A stretch of 64,000 nt of DNA from Oharaeibacter diazotrophicus (GCF_004362745.1 NZ_SNXY01000006.1:124001-188000), one strand, 5' to 3'; counted from the first letter of the stretch, positions 44,617 through 54,786 are shown. Notes: generated by a model not told the origin, from the sequence alone. Numbers and translations are program-made.

Positions 44617-44650
44617 CTCGGTGCCGTCCGGCCCGCCGGCGTCCTCGACG

Positions 44651-46183
44651 TCATGGCGCGGCCTCCGCGTTGCCGGTCGCGGCGGCGACGAGGATCTCGG
44701 GGGTGAGGCCGGCGCGGTCGTAGGTGGCGACCATGCGGCCCTCCTTCATCACGACGACGCGGTCGCTCATGCCGAGGATCTCCGGGATCTCGCTCGACAC
44801 CATCAGCACCGCGAGCCCCTCGGCGGCGAGTTCGCCCATGAAGGCGTGCACGGCGGCCTTGGAGCCGATGTCGATGCCCTTGGTCGGCTCGTCGAGCACG
44901 ATGACCTTGGGCCGCGTCGCCAGCCACTTGCCGATCACCACCTTCTGCTGGTTGCCGCCCGACAGCGTGCCGACCGGCTGGCTGAGCGAGGCGGCGCGCA
45001 GGTCGAGCCGGGCGGCGTAGGTGCGGGCGAGGGCGAATTCCTCGGCCGAGCGCAGGAAGCCGCGGCGGGCGGTGCGGGCGAGCGAGGGCAGCGAGATGTT
45101 CTCGACGATCGGCATCGCCGTGATCGCGCCGTGGCGGCCGCGCTCCTCCGGCACGTAGACGATGCCGGCTGCGATCGCGTCGGCCGGCGAGCGGATCGTC
45201 AGCGTCCGGCCGTCGAGGGCGACGGTGCCGCCGGAGGGACGGGTGACGCCGAACAGCGCCTGACAGAACTCCGAGCGCCCGGCGCCGACGAGGCCGTAGA
45301 GGCCGAGGATCTCGCCGCGGCGGAGCTCGAGCGAGATGCCGTCGAACTCGGTCGGATGACGGTAGCCCGCGACGGAGAGCACGGTCGGGCCGATCGCGAC
45401 CTCGCGCTTGGGGAAGACCTGGGTGACCTCGCGGCCGACCATCATCCGGACGAGGTCGGCGTGGGAGACGTCGGCGAGGCGGCCGGCGCCGACGCGGCGG
45501 CCGTCGCGGAAGACGGCGTAGTCGTCGGCGATCCGCCTGAGCTCCTCGAACTTGTGGCTGATGAACAGGATCGCCTTGCCGCGGCTCTTCAGCCGCTCGA
45601 TGATGCGGAAGAGGTCCTCGACCTCCTTGTGCGACAGCGCCGCGGTCGGCTCGTCCATGATGACGATGCGGGCGTCGACCGAGAGCGCGCGGGCGATCGC
45701 CACGAGGTGGCGCTGGGCGATCGAGAGGTCCTTCAGCCGCGTCCGCGGGTCGATGGCGGCGTCGATCGAATAGAGCAGGGCCGCGGCGCGGGCGTTCATC
45801 GCGCCCCAGGCGACGAGGCCGAGGCGGTTCTTCGGCGCGTGGCCGAGGAAGATGTTCTCGGCGACCGTGAGGTCGTCGAACAGCACGGTCTCCTGGTGGA
45901 TCGCGGTGATGCCGGCGGCCTGCGCGGCCTCCGCGGTCGGCAGGACGCAGGGCGCGCCGTCGATCAGGATCTCGCCGGCGTCGGGCCGGTGGATGCCTGT
46001 GAGGATCTTGACCAGCGTCGACTTGCCGGCGCCGTTCTCGCCGATCAGCGCGGTGACGCGGCCGGGGCGCAGCTCCAGGGCCACGTCCGAGAGCGCGCGA
46101 ACGCCCGGGAAGGCCTTGGAGATGCCGCGCATCTCCAGCACGGGCGCGGCGACGGTCGTCTCGGGGACGGGCATGGCGTTCAT
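44651..46183 (-). CDS. rhaT: Rhamnose ABC importer ATPase with two nucleotide-binding domains (RhaT)
   Basis: The 510-residue protein has two ABC domains in tandem, as usual for sugar importers of the RbsA type. The first has Walker A GENGAGKSTLVK and the signature LSIAQRH; the second has the degenerate P-loop GLVGAGRSEF and the signature LSGGNQQK, with Walker B motifs IVIMDEPTAAL and VIVLDEPTKGIDIGSK. Two in-frame ATGs (46183 and 46174) lack a clear ribosome binding site. In the Rhizobium rhamnose locus rhaT stands between rhaS and rhaP, as here. Confidence 0.9.
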   Translation of the reverse strand: MNAMPVPETTVAAPVLEMRGISKAFPGVRALSDVALELRPGRVTALIGENGAGKSTLVKILTGIHRPDAGEILIDGAPCVLPTAEAAQAAGITAIHQETVLFDDLTVAENIFLGHAPKNRLGLVAWGAMNARAAALLYSIDAAIDPRTRLKDLSIAQRHLVAIARALSVDARIVIMDEPTAALSHKEVEDLFRIIERLKSRGKAILFISHKFEELRRIADDYAVFRDGRRVGAGRLADVSHADLVRMMVGREVTQVFPKREVAIGPTVLSVAGYRHPTEFDGISLELRRGEILGLYGLVGAGRSEFCQALFGVTRPSGGTVALDGRTLTIRSPADAIAAGIVYVPEERGRHGAITAMPIVENISLPSLARTARRGFLRSAEEFALARTYAARLDLRAASLSQPVGTLSGGNQQKVVIGKWLATRPKVIVLDEPTKGIDIGSKAAVHAFMGELAAEGLAVLMVSSEIPEILGMSDRVVVMKEGRMVATYDRAGLTPEILVAAATGNAEAAP

Positions 46184-46297
46184 CGGTCGGAGGGGCCTCG
46201 GCTGGAGCGGTGCGCCGCTCTCTCGTCGTGGTCTCGGGCGCCGCCGGACGGTGCGGCGGCGGGGCGCGCCGGCACGAGCGGCCGACGGGCGGATGCC

Positions 46298-46329
46298 GAC
46301 GGCGCCGGACCTCGGGGGGCGGCGCCGTC
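46298..46329 (-). terminator. Intercistronic hairpin after rhaS
   Basis: GACGGCGCC (46298-46306) and GGCGCCGTC (46321-46329) form a nine-base-pair stem with a 14-base loop, 21 bases beyond the rhaS stop on the minus strand. It probably stabilises the rhaS message or reduces read-through into rhaT. Confidence 0.55.
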
Positions 46330-46350
46330 GCGGATCGAGCGTTTCGCCGA

Positions 46351-47343
46351 TCAGAAGATCTTGGCGAATTCCTCGACGTTGGAGGCGTCGTAGACGAACG
46401 GGTCGGCCATGGCGCCCTCGGCGTTGTCGTCGAGCTTCACCGTGCCCATCCGGCCCATCGGGATCTCGGCGCCCGGACCGGCCTTCGCCTTCCCGGTGGC
46501 GAGGTTGTAGGCGATCGTGGTGGCGGCGTAGCCGAGGTCGATCGGGTTCCAGATCGCGAAGGACTTCGAGGCGCCCGACTTGACATGGCCGGCCATCTCC
46601 GAGGGCAGGCCGAGGCCGGTGACGTTGATCTGGCCGGTCTTGCCGGCGTCGGTCACGGCCTGGGCGGCGGCGACGATGCCGACCGAGGTCGGCGCGATGA
46701 TCGCCTTCAGGTTCGGGTACTTCTGGATCAGGCCCTGCGTCTCGCGGTAGGACTTGTCGGCGAGGTCGTCGCCGTAGACCGTGTCGACCAGCTTCACGTT
46801 CGGATAGTTCGGCAGCACCTTCTTCATCTCCTCGATCCAGGTGTTCTGGTTCGTGGAGGTGGCGGTGGCCGAGAGGATCGCGACCTCGCCCGGCTCGGTC
46901 AGGTTGTCGGCAGCCATCTTGACGCACATGTTGCCGATCAGCGCGTTGGACGACGGGTTGAGGTGCATGGCGCGGCCCTCGGTAGCGACGCCCGAATCCC
47001 ACGAAATCACCGTGATGCCGCGCTCCTGCGCCTTCTTCAGCGCCGGGACGAGGGCGTCCTTGTCGTTGGCCGAGACCGCGATGGCGTTCACCTTCTGGGC
47101 GATCAGGGCGTTGATCACCTCGATCTGGCCTTCGGCGGTGGTGCTGGTCGGGCCGGTGTAGATGACCTCGACGTCGCCGAGTTCCTTGGCCGCTTCCTGG
47201 GCGCCCTTGTTGGCGGCCTCGAAGAAGCCGATGCCGAGCGCCTTGACCACCAGCGCGATCCTGACGGTCTCGGCCGAGGCGGTCGCGGTGGACAGCGCCA
47301 GCACGGCCGCCGTGGTGACGGCGAGTTTCTTCCAGAGCTTCAT
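46351..47343 (-). CDS. rhaS: Rhamnose ABC importer substrate-binding protein (RhaS)
   Basis: The 330-residue protein is a periplasmic sugar-binding protein of the RbsB/Peripla_BP_4 type. The signal peptide covers about 1-24 (STATASA-ETV). The fold shows IALVVKALGIGFFEAANKGAQEAAKEL, IALIAQKVNAIAVS, VISWDSGV and ITVISWDS-type strands. I start at ATG 47343, preceded by GGAGGAGAAG; the longer frame adds ten residues without a ribosome binding site. RhaS here is the transport protein of the Rhizobium nomenclature, not the AraC-type regulator of enteric bacteria. Confidence 0.9.
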   Translation of the reverse strand: MKLWKKLAVTTAAVLALSTATASAETVRIALVVKALGIGFFEAANKGAQEAAKELGDVEVIYTGPTSTTAEGQIEVINALIAQKVNAIAVSANDKDALVPALKKAQERGITVISWDSGVATEGRAMHLNPSSNALIGNMCVKMAADNLTEPGEVAILSATATSTNQNTWIEEMKKVLPNYPNVKLVDTVYGDDLADKSYRETQGLIQKYPNLKAIIAPTSVGIVAAAQAVTDAGKTGQINVTGLGLPSEMAGHVKSGASKSFAIWNPIDLGYAATTIAYNLATGKAKAGPGAEIPMGRMGTVKLDDNAEGAMADPFVYDASNVEEFAKIF

Positions 47344-47409
47344 GGTTCTTCTCCTCCCGGTCGAACGCATCACCGCCGGCGCGCGCCGCCCCCTCCGGGG
47401 CGGCCTCCT

Positions 47410-48222
47410 TCACGCCACCGACGGGGATTCCCTGTGCCGGTCGGCGGCCGTGACCTCGGCCACCACCAGCGTCACGCCCGCGGCCTCGACCATCCGCCGC
47501 GCCTCGTCGGTGACGCCGTCGTCCGTGACGATCACGGAGACGCGGTCGAGGGGGCAGAGGATCAGGCTGGAACGGTTCTCGAACTTCGACGAGTCGACCA
47601 GCAGGATCGTCTCGTCGGCTTGGCGCATCAGTCGCTGCTCGGATTGGCTGATCAGGCTGTCCTGCTCCATGATGCCCGCCTTCGAGACGCCGCGGGCGCT
47701 CATGAACATGCGCCGGCCGTAGAAGTGGGCGATGCCGTCGTTGTCGAACGGCGACACGATCACGCCCTGCTCGCGGTAGACCGCGCCGGCCGGCAGGATC
47801 ACCGAGCACTTGGAGTGCTTCACCAGATACTCGGCGATCGGGAACGAGTTGGTCAGCACCTGCATCCGGAGATGGGCGACGTGGTGCACCATCTGGAAGG
47901 TGGTGGTGCCGGCGTTGATGATGACGGCGTCGCCGTCGGCGCAGTACTTGGCCGCCTCGCGCGCCACCGCCCGCTTCTCGGCGGTGCGGACCGTCTCGTC
48001 GACACGGAACGGGCGCGCCGACAACGTACCGAACTGCGGCGGATGCACCGCCTCGGCACCGCCGCGCACCTTGCGCACCCGCCCCTGCAGCGCCAGAGCC
48101 GCGATGTCGCGCCGGATCGTCGCCTCGGACGCGCCGGTCAGCTCGACGATGTCGGGCACCGTCGCGACCGGGCGTTCCTGCACGGCGGCGAGGATGATGC
48201 GGTGGCGTTCACGTTCGTGCAT
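47410..48222 (-). CDS. rhaR: DeoR-family regulator of rhamnose catabolism (RhaR)
   Basis: The 270-residue regulator has a DeoR helix-turn-helix (residues about 8-60; VPDIVELTGASEATIRRDIAAL) and the sensor domain (INAGTTTFQMVHH, LTNSFPIAEYL, VDSSKFENRSSLI). It is the negative regulator of the locus in Rhizobium. It heads the minus-strand operon and is divergent to rhaD; repeated GATTGACA-type sites cover both promoters between them. The name denotes the Rhizobium gene, unrelated to enteric RhaR. Confidence 0.87.
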   Translation of the reverse strand: MHERERHRIILAAVQERPVATVPDIVELTGASEATIRRDIAALALQGRVRKVRGGAEAVHPPQFGTLSARPFRVDETVRTAEKRAVAREAAKYCADGDAVIINAGTTTFQMVHHVAHLRMQVLTNSFPIAEYLVKHSKCSVILPAGAVYREQGVIVSPFDNDGIAHFYGRRMFMSARGVSKAGIMEQDSLISQSEQRLMRQADETILLVDSSKFENRSSLILCPLDRVSVIVTDDGVTDEARRMVEAAGVTLVVAEVTAADRHRESPSVA

Positions 48223-48242
48223 GGGCTTCCCCTCGGAGCCGC

Positions 48243-48361
48243 ATCAAAACGATTGAAACGACCGGTGTCAATCAGATTCGATCATGACTGGTCATTGTGC
48301 GCTGCAATATGATCGAAAATGATTGGAAGCGATTGACAGTCGCCGGGCCGGTCTGGGATAT
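48243..48361. promoter_or_regulatory. Divergent rhaR and rhaD promoters with GATTGACA-type operators
   Basis: For rhaD: TTGACA (48333-48338), 17 bases, GGATAT (48356-48361). For rhaR on the minus strand: TTGACA (48271..48266), 17 bases, TTTGAT (48248..48243). Both -35 boxes are inside the octamer GATTGACA. Related octamers lie at 48251 (GATTGAAA), 48311 (GATCGAAA), 48321 (GATTGGAA) and 48331 (GATTGACA); the last three are spaced by exactly 10 bases. This is a strong candidate for the RhaR binding array. The region is richer in A+T than its surroundings. Confidence 0.7.
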
Positions 48362-48440
48362 GTCGGCGCCATGGGAAGAGGTCCGCCGCCGCGCCGTGTG
48401 CGCCCGGCGGACGGGATGCCGCGACGACGAGGAGGCGCCG

Positions 48441-50534
<2,094 letters not shown>

Positions 50535-50550
50535 CGGGGCCGTCGGACGC

Positions 50551-50709
50551 TCAGCGCCGCAGGATGACCCAGATCGCGTGGACGATGCCCGGGATGTAGC
50601 CGAGCAGCGTCAGGAGGATGTTGAGCCAGAACTGCAGCCCCAGGCCGACCTGGAGGAAGACGCCGACGGGCGGCAGGAAGATGGCGAGCAGGATGCGGAC
50701 GACGTCCAT
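50551..50709 (-). CDS. yqaE: YqaE/Pmp3-family small membrane protein
   Basis: A 52-residue protein with two hydrophobic helices and the family's proline-glycine turns: ILLAIFLPPVGVFLQVG, then FWLNILLTLLGYIPGIVHAIWVIL. In fungi and plants Pmp3 members affect membrane potential and salt tolerance; bacterial YqaE is uncharacterised but stress-linked. It is antisense to the rhaD-rhaI direction, sitting alone between them, with its start facing rhaI across an inverted repeat. It is too short to appear in a typical 60-residue ORF cutoff. Confidence 0.88.
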   Translation of the reverse strand: MDVVRILLAIFLPPVGVFLQVGLGLQFWLNILLTLLGYIPGIVHAIWVILRR

Positions 50710-50712
50710 GGG

Positions 50713-50770
50713 GGATCCTTCGGTTGATCGACGTGGCGCCGGGTGAACGCGGCGCCGCCCGGAAGGATCC
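50713..50770. promoter_or_regulatory. Inverted repeat between divergent yqaE and rhaI starts
   Basis: GGATCCTTC (50713-50721) and GAAGGATCC (50762-50770) are perfect reverse complements 40 bases apart, with a smaller GGCGCC pair (50735 and 50751) inside. The left arm lies at the ribosome binding site of yqaE. It could be a shared operator or a cruciform; no clear promoter boxes were identified. Confidence 0.45.
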
Positions 50771-50813
50771 CGCCCGCGCCGTCGCCGCCGACGAGGAAAC
50801 GGGAGGATCGACC

Positions 50814-52103
50814 ATGTCCGAACTGCCGATCGCGGCCGAACTGATCGCCGCCGACAACGACCGCCGGGCGAGCGCCCACGCCGCCGACTACGAGGCGCTC
50901 GGCGCCCGCCTCGCCCGCGCGGGCGTCTCGATCGAGACGCTGACGCAGAGGGTCGGCGCCTTCGGCGTCGCGATCCCGTCCTGGGGCGTCGGCACCGGCG
51001 GCACCCGCTTCGCCCGCTTCCCCGGCCGCGGCGAGCCGCGCGGCATCTTCGAGAAGCTCGACGACTGCGCGGTAATCCAGCAACTCGGCCGGGCCACGCC
51101 GACGGTGTCGCTGCACATCCCCTGGGACGCCGCCGACCCGACCGAACTCCGGGCGAAGGCGGCCGCCCTCGGTCTCGGCTTCGACGCCATGAACTCCAAC
51201 ACCTTCCAGGACCAGCCGGGCCAGCCGCTGTCCTATCGCTTCGGCTCGCTCAGCCACACCGACCCGGCCGTGCGCGCCCAGGCCGTCGCGCACAATCTCG
51301 AGTGCGTCGAGATCGGCCGGGCGATCGGATCCAAGGCCCTGACGGTGTGGATCGGCGACGGCTCGAACTTCCCCGGCCAGAGCCACTTCCGCCGCGCCTT
51401 CGAGCGCTATCTCGCCGCCATGGCCGAGATCTACGCCGGCCTGCCGGACGACTGGTCGCTCTACGTCGAGCACAAGATGTTCGAGCCGGCGTTCTATTCC
51501 ACCGTGATCCAGGATTGGGGCACCAACTACCTCGCGGTGACCGCGCTCGGTCCCAAGGCCAAGTGCCTCGTCGACCTCGGCCATCACGCGCCCAACACCA
51601 ACATCGAGATGATCGTCTCCCGGCTGATCCAGTTCGGCCGGCTCGGCGGCTTCCACTTCAACGATTCCAAATACGGCGACGACGATCTCGACACCGGCTC
51701 GGTCGACCCTTTCCGCCTGTTCCTCGTCTTCAACGAACTGGTCGACGCCGAGACCGCCGACCCGGCCTTCCGGCCGGCGCACATGATCGACCAGTCGCAC
51801 AACGTCACCGACCCGATCGAGAGCCTGATCCGTTCGGCGGACGAGATCCGCCGCGCCTACGCCAAGGCGCTCCTGGTCGACCGCGCCGCCCTCGACGCCG
51901 CCCAGGACGCCAACGACGCCCTCCTCGCGTCCGAGACGCTCAAGGCGGCGTTCCGGCTGGACGTCGATCCGATCCTCGCCGAGGCGAGACGCCGCGCCGG
52001 CGGCGCGATCGATCCGATCGCGGCCTATCGCGCGAGCGGATATCGGGACAAGGTCGCGGCGCAGCGGCCGGCCGCGCAGGCGAGCGGCGGCGGGATCGTG
52101 TGA
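50814..52103 (+). CDS. rhaI: L-rhamnose isomerase, Rhizobium type (RhaI)
   Basis: The 429-residue TIM-barrel isomerase converts L-rhamnose to L-rhamnulose. It carries the metal and substrate residues in VSLHIPWDAAD, ALTVWIGDGSNFPGQ, YVEHKMFEP (metal Glu), VDLGHHAPNTNIE (Asp, His) and GGFHFNDSKYGDDDLD (Asp cluster). This is the sugar-isomerase form found in rhizobia and Pseudomonas stutzeri rather than the enteric RhaA. GGGAGG lies just before the ATG at 50814. It probably has its own promoter because a minus-strand gene separates it from rhaD. Confidence 0.9.
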   Translation: MSELPIAAELIAADNDRRASAHAADYEALGARLARAGVSIETLTQRVGAFGVAIPSWGVGTGGTRFARFPGRGEPRGIFEKLDDCAVIQQLGRATPTVSLHIPWDAADPTELRAKAAALGLGFDAMNSNTFQDQPGQPLSYRFGSLSHTDPAVRAQAVAHNLECVEIGRAIGSKALTVWIGDGSNFPGQSHFRRAFERYLAAMAEIYAGLPDDWSLYVEHKMFEPAFYSTVIQDWGTNYLAVTALGPKAKCLVDLGHHAPNTNIEMIVSRLIQFGRLGGFHFNDSKYGDDDLDTGSVDPFRLFLVFNELVDAETADPAFRPAHMIDQSHNVTDPIESLIRSADEIRRAYAKALLVDRAALDAAQDANDALLASETLKAAFRLDVDPILAEARRRAGGAIDPIAAYRASGYRDKVAAQRPAAQASGGGIV

Positions 52104-52126
52104 AGGGGGAGGGGCGGTAGGGAGTG

Positions 52127-52188
52127 GGCAGTAGGTAGTAGGCAGTAGGCAGTAGGGTTTCGGCAGTCGGCAGTCGGCAGTCGGCAGT
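52127..52188. repeat. Two heptanucleotide tandem arrays
   Basis: GGYAGTA is repeated four times (52127-52154), then after six bases CGGCAGT is repeated four times (52161-52188). The units are related. Two degenerate copies (CGGCAGC) follow to about 52225. Such simple arrays can vary in copy number by slippage. They lie after rhaI; no gene is present between 52104 and 52433. Confidence 0.85.
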
Positions 52189-52250
52189 CGGGCTTGGGAC
52201 TTCGGCAGCCGGGCACCGGCAGCCACGTCTCCTCATCCTCGACGGCTTCC

Positions 52251-52358
52251 CTCCCCCCTTGTGGGGGAGGGTCAGGGAGAGGGGTATGCGGCGGTTCCGC
52301 CGCCGCGTCGGCTCGAGCGGGGGGACCCCCCTCTCCAACTCTCCCCCACAAGGGGGGA
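52251..52358. repeat. Intergenic palindromic element, copy 4
   Basis: Arms of about 34 bases (starting CTCCCCCCTTGTGGGGGAG at 52251; ending CCACAAGGGGGGAG near 52358) are near-perfect reverse complements. The loop carries its own GCGGCGG/CCGCCGC hairpin. It separates the converging ends of rhaI and the luxR gene and could terminate both. Confidence 0.78.
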
Positions 52359-52433
52359 GAGGGCGGGGCGGGGCTCCGTGCGAACTGGGACGGGCCATCG
52401 CCGACCTCGACCGCCACCCTGTCCGCCCCCTGC

Positions 52434-53219
52434 TCAGCCCTCCGCCGGCGTCAGGAACATCGCGAACAGGGCGGCCTGGCTGGAGACTGCGAGCTTCTGG
52501 TAGATGTTCTTGCGGTGGATCTTCACCGTGCCCTCGGCGATGCGCAGGCGGGTCGCGATCGATCGGGTGGAGTGACCTTTCAGGATCAGCCAGGTGATCT
52601 CGGCCTCGCGCGGGGTGAGGATGCCGCGGGTGCGGCGGGCGATGGTCTCGCCGACGGCGTCGCGGCCGAGGGCCGACGGCGTCGTGCCCGGGGCGGCGGG
52701 GCGGGTCCAGTGGCGCTCGGCGAGGGCGCGGACGACCGGGTGGGCGGCGCGGATGGCGACGAGGTCCTGGCGGCCGAAGGCCGGGGCGGTGCCGGGCCGG
52801 GTCAGGCTGACCACCACGCCGGTCCAGCCGACCGGGCGGACGACGTGGCCGACCTCGTCGCGGATGCCGGTCCGCACGTAGTGTCGGCGCCAGTATTCGG
52901 AATTGTGGAACTGGTCGGGCGCCATGTCGCGCAGCCGGCGCACGCCCTCGACCTGCGGGTCGGTCGCGGCGGTGTAGAACGGGTCGAGCACGTAGGGGCC
53001 GGCGGCGTAGGCGTGGATCACGGTGGCGGCGCGGGTCTCGTCCATGTTGTGGTGCAGGCAGACCGGCGTCGCCGCGCCGGCGTAGGCGAACACCATCAGG
53101 ATGTCGAAGTCGACCAGCGTCGCCATCGCCGCCTCGAGCCGGCGCGGAAAGGCGGGCGTGCCGACCGCCTCGACCGCCGCCGCCACCGCCGTGTTCCACG
53201 CCGCGAAACCACGCTCCAC
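52434..53219 (-). CDS. LuxR-family transcriptional regulator
   Basis: The 261-residue protein has an N-terminal sensor domain (about 1-185; FDILMVFAYAGAATPVCLHHN, YAAGPYVLDPFYTAA, EVGHVVRPVGWTGVV), which is not a classical homoserine-lactone domain. A LuxR/GerE DNA-binding domain follows (about 195-255; LTPREAEITWLILKGHSTRSIATRLRIAEGTVKIHRKNIYQKL). It diverges from the ligase/importer operon and probably controls it. This type of LuxR gene next to amine-using operons is common in alphaproteobacteria, to my knowledge, and the ligand is likely an amine-related compound. Confidence 0.85.
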   Translation of the reverse strand: MERGFAAWNTAVAAAVEAVGTPAFPRRLEAAMATLVDFDILMVFAYAGAATPVCLHHNMDETRAATVIHAYAAGPYVLDPFYTAATDPQVEGVRRLRDMAPDQFHNSEYWRRHYVRTGIRDEVGHVVRPVGWTGVVVSLTRPGTAPAFGRQDLVAIRAAHPVVRALAERHWTRPAAPGTTPSALGRDAVGETIARRTRGILTPREAEITWLILKGHSTRSIATRLRIAEGTVKIHRKNIYQKLAVSSQAALFAMFLTPAEG

Positions 53220-53274
53220 GCGAAGGACTCCCGCCCGCCGTCCGCGCCGGGCAGGCCGACCCGCGCCCGACGCC

Positions 53275-53290
53275 TATCCCTAGCGGGATA
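53275..53290. promoter_or_regulatory. TATCCC-TAGC-GGGATA palindrome, candidate LuxR-type operator
   Basis: A perfect six-base inverted repeat with a four-base centre sits midway between the divergent luxR and ligase genes (gap 53220-53338). Length and symmetry fit a LuxR-type dimer site. No other palindrome of this quality is seen in the gap. Confidence 0.5.
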
Positions 53291-53338
53291 TTTCCAGGCC
53301 GTCACGGCGGGGCCTAACCTGATCCTCCACGGATCCAG

Positions 53339-54691
53339 ATGAGCACCATGCCCGAGAACGCCTACGCCGAAGCCGACCTCGCCTCCAGGCTCGCCGCGAT
53401 CGGCGCCCGCACCGTCCACGTCGGCGTGGTCGACCCCGAGGGCGAGTTCCGCGACAAGCAGGTCTCGGCCGACAAGGCGCTGAAGCTCGGCGCCAAGGGC
53501 TATCCCTTCTGCGAGGTGCTCTACTTCTGGGACATCGCCGAGGCGACCTTCCGCGACGCCGCCTTCGTCGACCGTCCCGCGGCGCTGATGCCCGAGACCG
53601 TGCGCCGCTACCCCTTCGCCGACGACGCCGCCGTGGTGATCGCCGACTTCACCGGCGACTTCGGCCGCCGCTCGCCGCGCAACCTCTGCGCCCGCCTGAT
53701 CGCCGAGGCCGCCGACCTCGGCTTCGACGTGCTGTCGGCCTTCGAGTTCGAGTTCTTCCTGTTCGCCGAGACCGCCGAGACCATGCGCGCCAAGAACTGG
53801 CGCGACCTCTCCTTCTTCGCCCAGGGCAACCGGACCTATTCGCTGCAGACCGCCGCGCTGCACGGCGGGTTGATCGACGGCCTGGTCTCGACCATGGACA
53901 CGCTCGGCATCGCCCTCGACGCGGTCCACACCGAACTCGGGCCGGGCTGCCTCGAGGCGCCGCTGACCTACGCCGTCGGCATGAAGGCGCCCGACGACGC
54001 CGTGCTGTTCAAGAATTTCGCGCGGGCCTATTTCGCCCGCCAGGGCCTGACCGCCGGCTTCATGTCGAAGCTGTCGCCGTCGCTGTCCGGCCAGTCCGGC
54101 CATCTGCACGTCTCGCTGCGCGACCGCGCCGGCAACCCGGCCTTCGCCGATCCCGCGGCGCCCGACGGGCTCGGCCGAACCGCGCGCCACTTCGTCGGCG
54201 GCCTCGTGAAGCTGATGCCGGAGCTGCTGGTGCTGTGCGCCTCCACCGTCAACGCCTACAAGCGGCTGGTGCCGGGGGCGTGGGCGCCGACGGCGGCGAA
54301 CTGGGGCGTGCAGAACCGCACCGCCGCGGTCCGCGTCATCAACGACGAGCCGGCGGCGACGCGCGTCGAGTTCCGCGTGCCCTCGGCCGACACCAACCCC
54401 TACCTCGCCCTCGCGCTCTGCCTCGGCGCCGGCCTCCACGGCATCCGCAACGAGATCGAGCCGCCGCCGGGCAGCGCCGAGAACTTCTACGCCGCGACGC
54501 CGGCGCCGGAGGCCGTGTTCCCGCGCGACCTCGGCGCCGCCGCCGACCGGCTCGCGGCCAGTGCCGCCGCGCGCGCCATCTTCGGCGCCGACTTCGTCGA
54601 CGGCTACGTCGAGGGCCGGCGCGTCGAATACGACGCCTACCAGCGTCACGTCAGCGAATGGGAGCTCCGACGGTATCTCGGCATCGTCTGA
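53339..54691 (+). CDS. Glutamine-synthetase-family gamma-glutamyl-amine ligase
   Basis: The 450-residue enzyme joins glutamate to an amine. It has the GS beta-grasp N-terminus (VGVVDPEGEFRDKQV) and the catalytic domain with metal residues in FEFEFFLF, HTELGPGCLEAP, SGHLHVSL, and the ATP/ammonium region RLVPGAWAPTAANWG, NRTAAVRV. The length and the SGQSGHLHVSL form match gamma-glutamylpolyamine (PuuA), methylamide and isopropylamide ligases rather than housekeeping GlnA. No PuuB, PuuC or PuuD gene is in this window. The polyamine-type importer that follows suggests an imported amine as substrate. ATG 53339 and 53348 are both possible. Confidence 0.82.
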   Translation: MSTMPENAYAEADLASRLAAIGARTVHVGVVDPEGEFRDKQVSADKALKLGAKGYPFCEVLYFWDIAEATFRDAAFVDRPAALMPETVRRYPFADDAAVVIADFTGDFGRRSPRNLCARLIAEAADLGFDVLSAFEFEFFLFAETAETMRAKNWRDLSFFAQGNRTYSLQTAALHGGLIDGLVSTMDTLGIALDAVHTELGPGCLEAPLTYAVGMKAPDDAVLFKNFARAYFARQGLTAGFMSKLSPSLSGQSGHLHVSLRDRAGNPAFADPAAPDGLGRTARHFVGGLVKLMPELLVLCASTVNAYKRLVPGAWAPTAANWGVQNRTAAVRVINDEPAATRVEFRVPSADTNPYLALALCLGAGLHGIRNEIEPPPGSAENFYAATPAPEAVFPRDLGAAADRLAASAAARAIFGADFVDGYVEGRRVEYDAYQRHVSEWELRRYLGIV

Positions 54692-54700
54692 TGCCGGGCG

Positions 54701-54732
54701 CGCGACGATCCGGCTCCGGCCGGGGCGTCGCG
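54701..54732 (+). terminator. Hairpin after the gamma-glutamyl ligase gene
   Basis: CGCGACG and CGTCGCG form a seven-base-pair stem ten bases beyond the stop, enclosing CCGG/CCGG pairs that extend the fold. It lies 55 bases before the importer binding-protein gene, so it may be an attenuator rather than the operon end. Confidence 0.45.
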
Positions 54733-54786
54733 ACACCCGCACGAGCCCGAAGTGGTCCGAAACAACGACAAAGGGGAACCGGAACC

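Noticed and set aside
44505-44723. 72-codon plus-strand frame in the rhaT-rhaP gap
   Set aside because: It is Arg-rich, crosses the tandem repeat, and overlaps the end of rhaT antisense without a ribosome binding site.
46351-48222. Enteric-type RhaS/RhaR AraC-family regulators
   Set aside because: The proteins are a sugar-binding protein and a DeoR regulator; the names follow the Rhizobium locus.
48297-48440. 48-residue N-terminal extension of RhaD
   Set aside because: It covers the promoter and operator; the ATG at 48441 has GGAGG and matches the start of the aldolase domain.
52127-52225. Possible CRISPR-like array
   Set aside because: The units are seven bases, contiguous, with no spacers; this is a simple tandem repeat.
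53339-54691. Housekeeping glutamine synthetase GlnA
   Set aside because: The protein is of the divergent amine-ligase type, lacks a GlnB neighbour, and is linked to an amine importer and LuxR gene.
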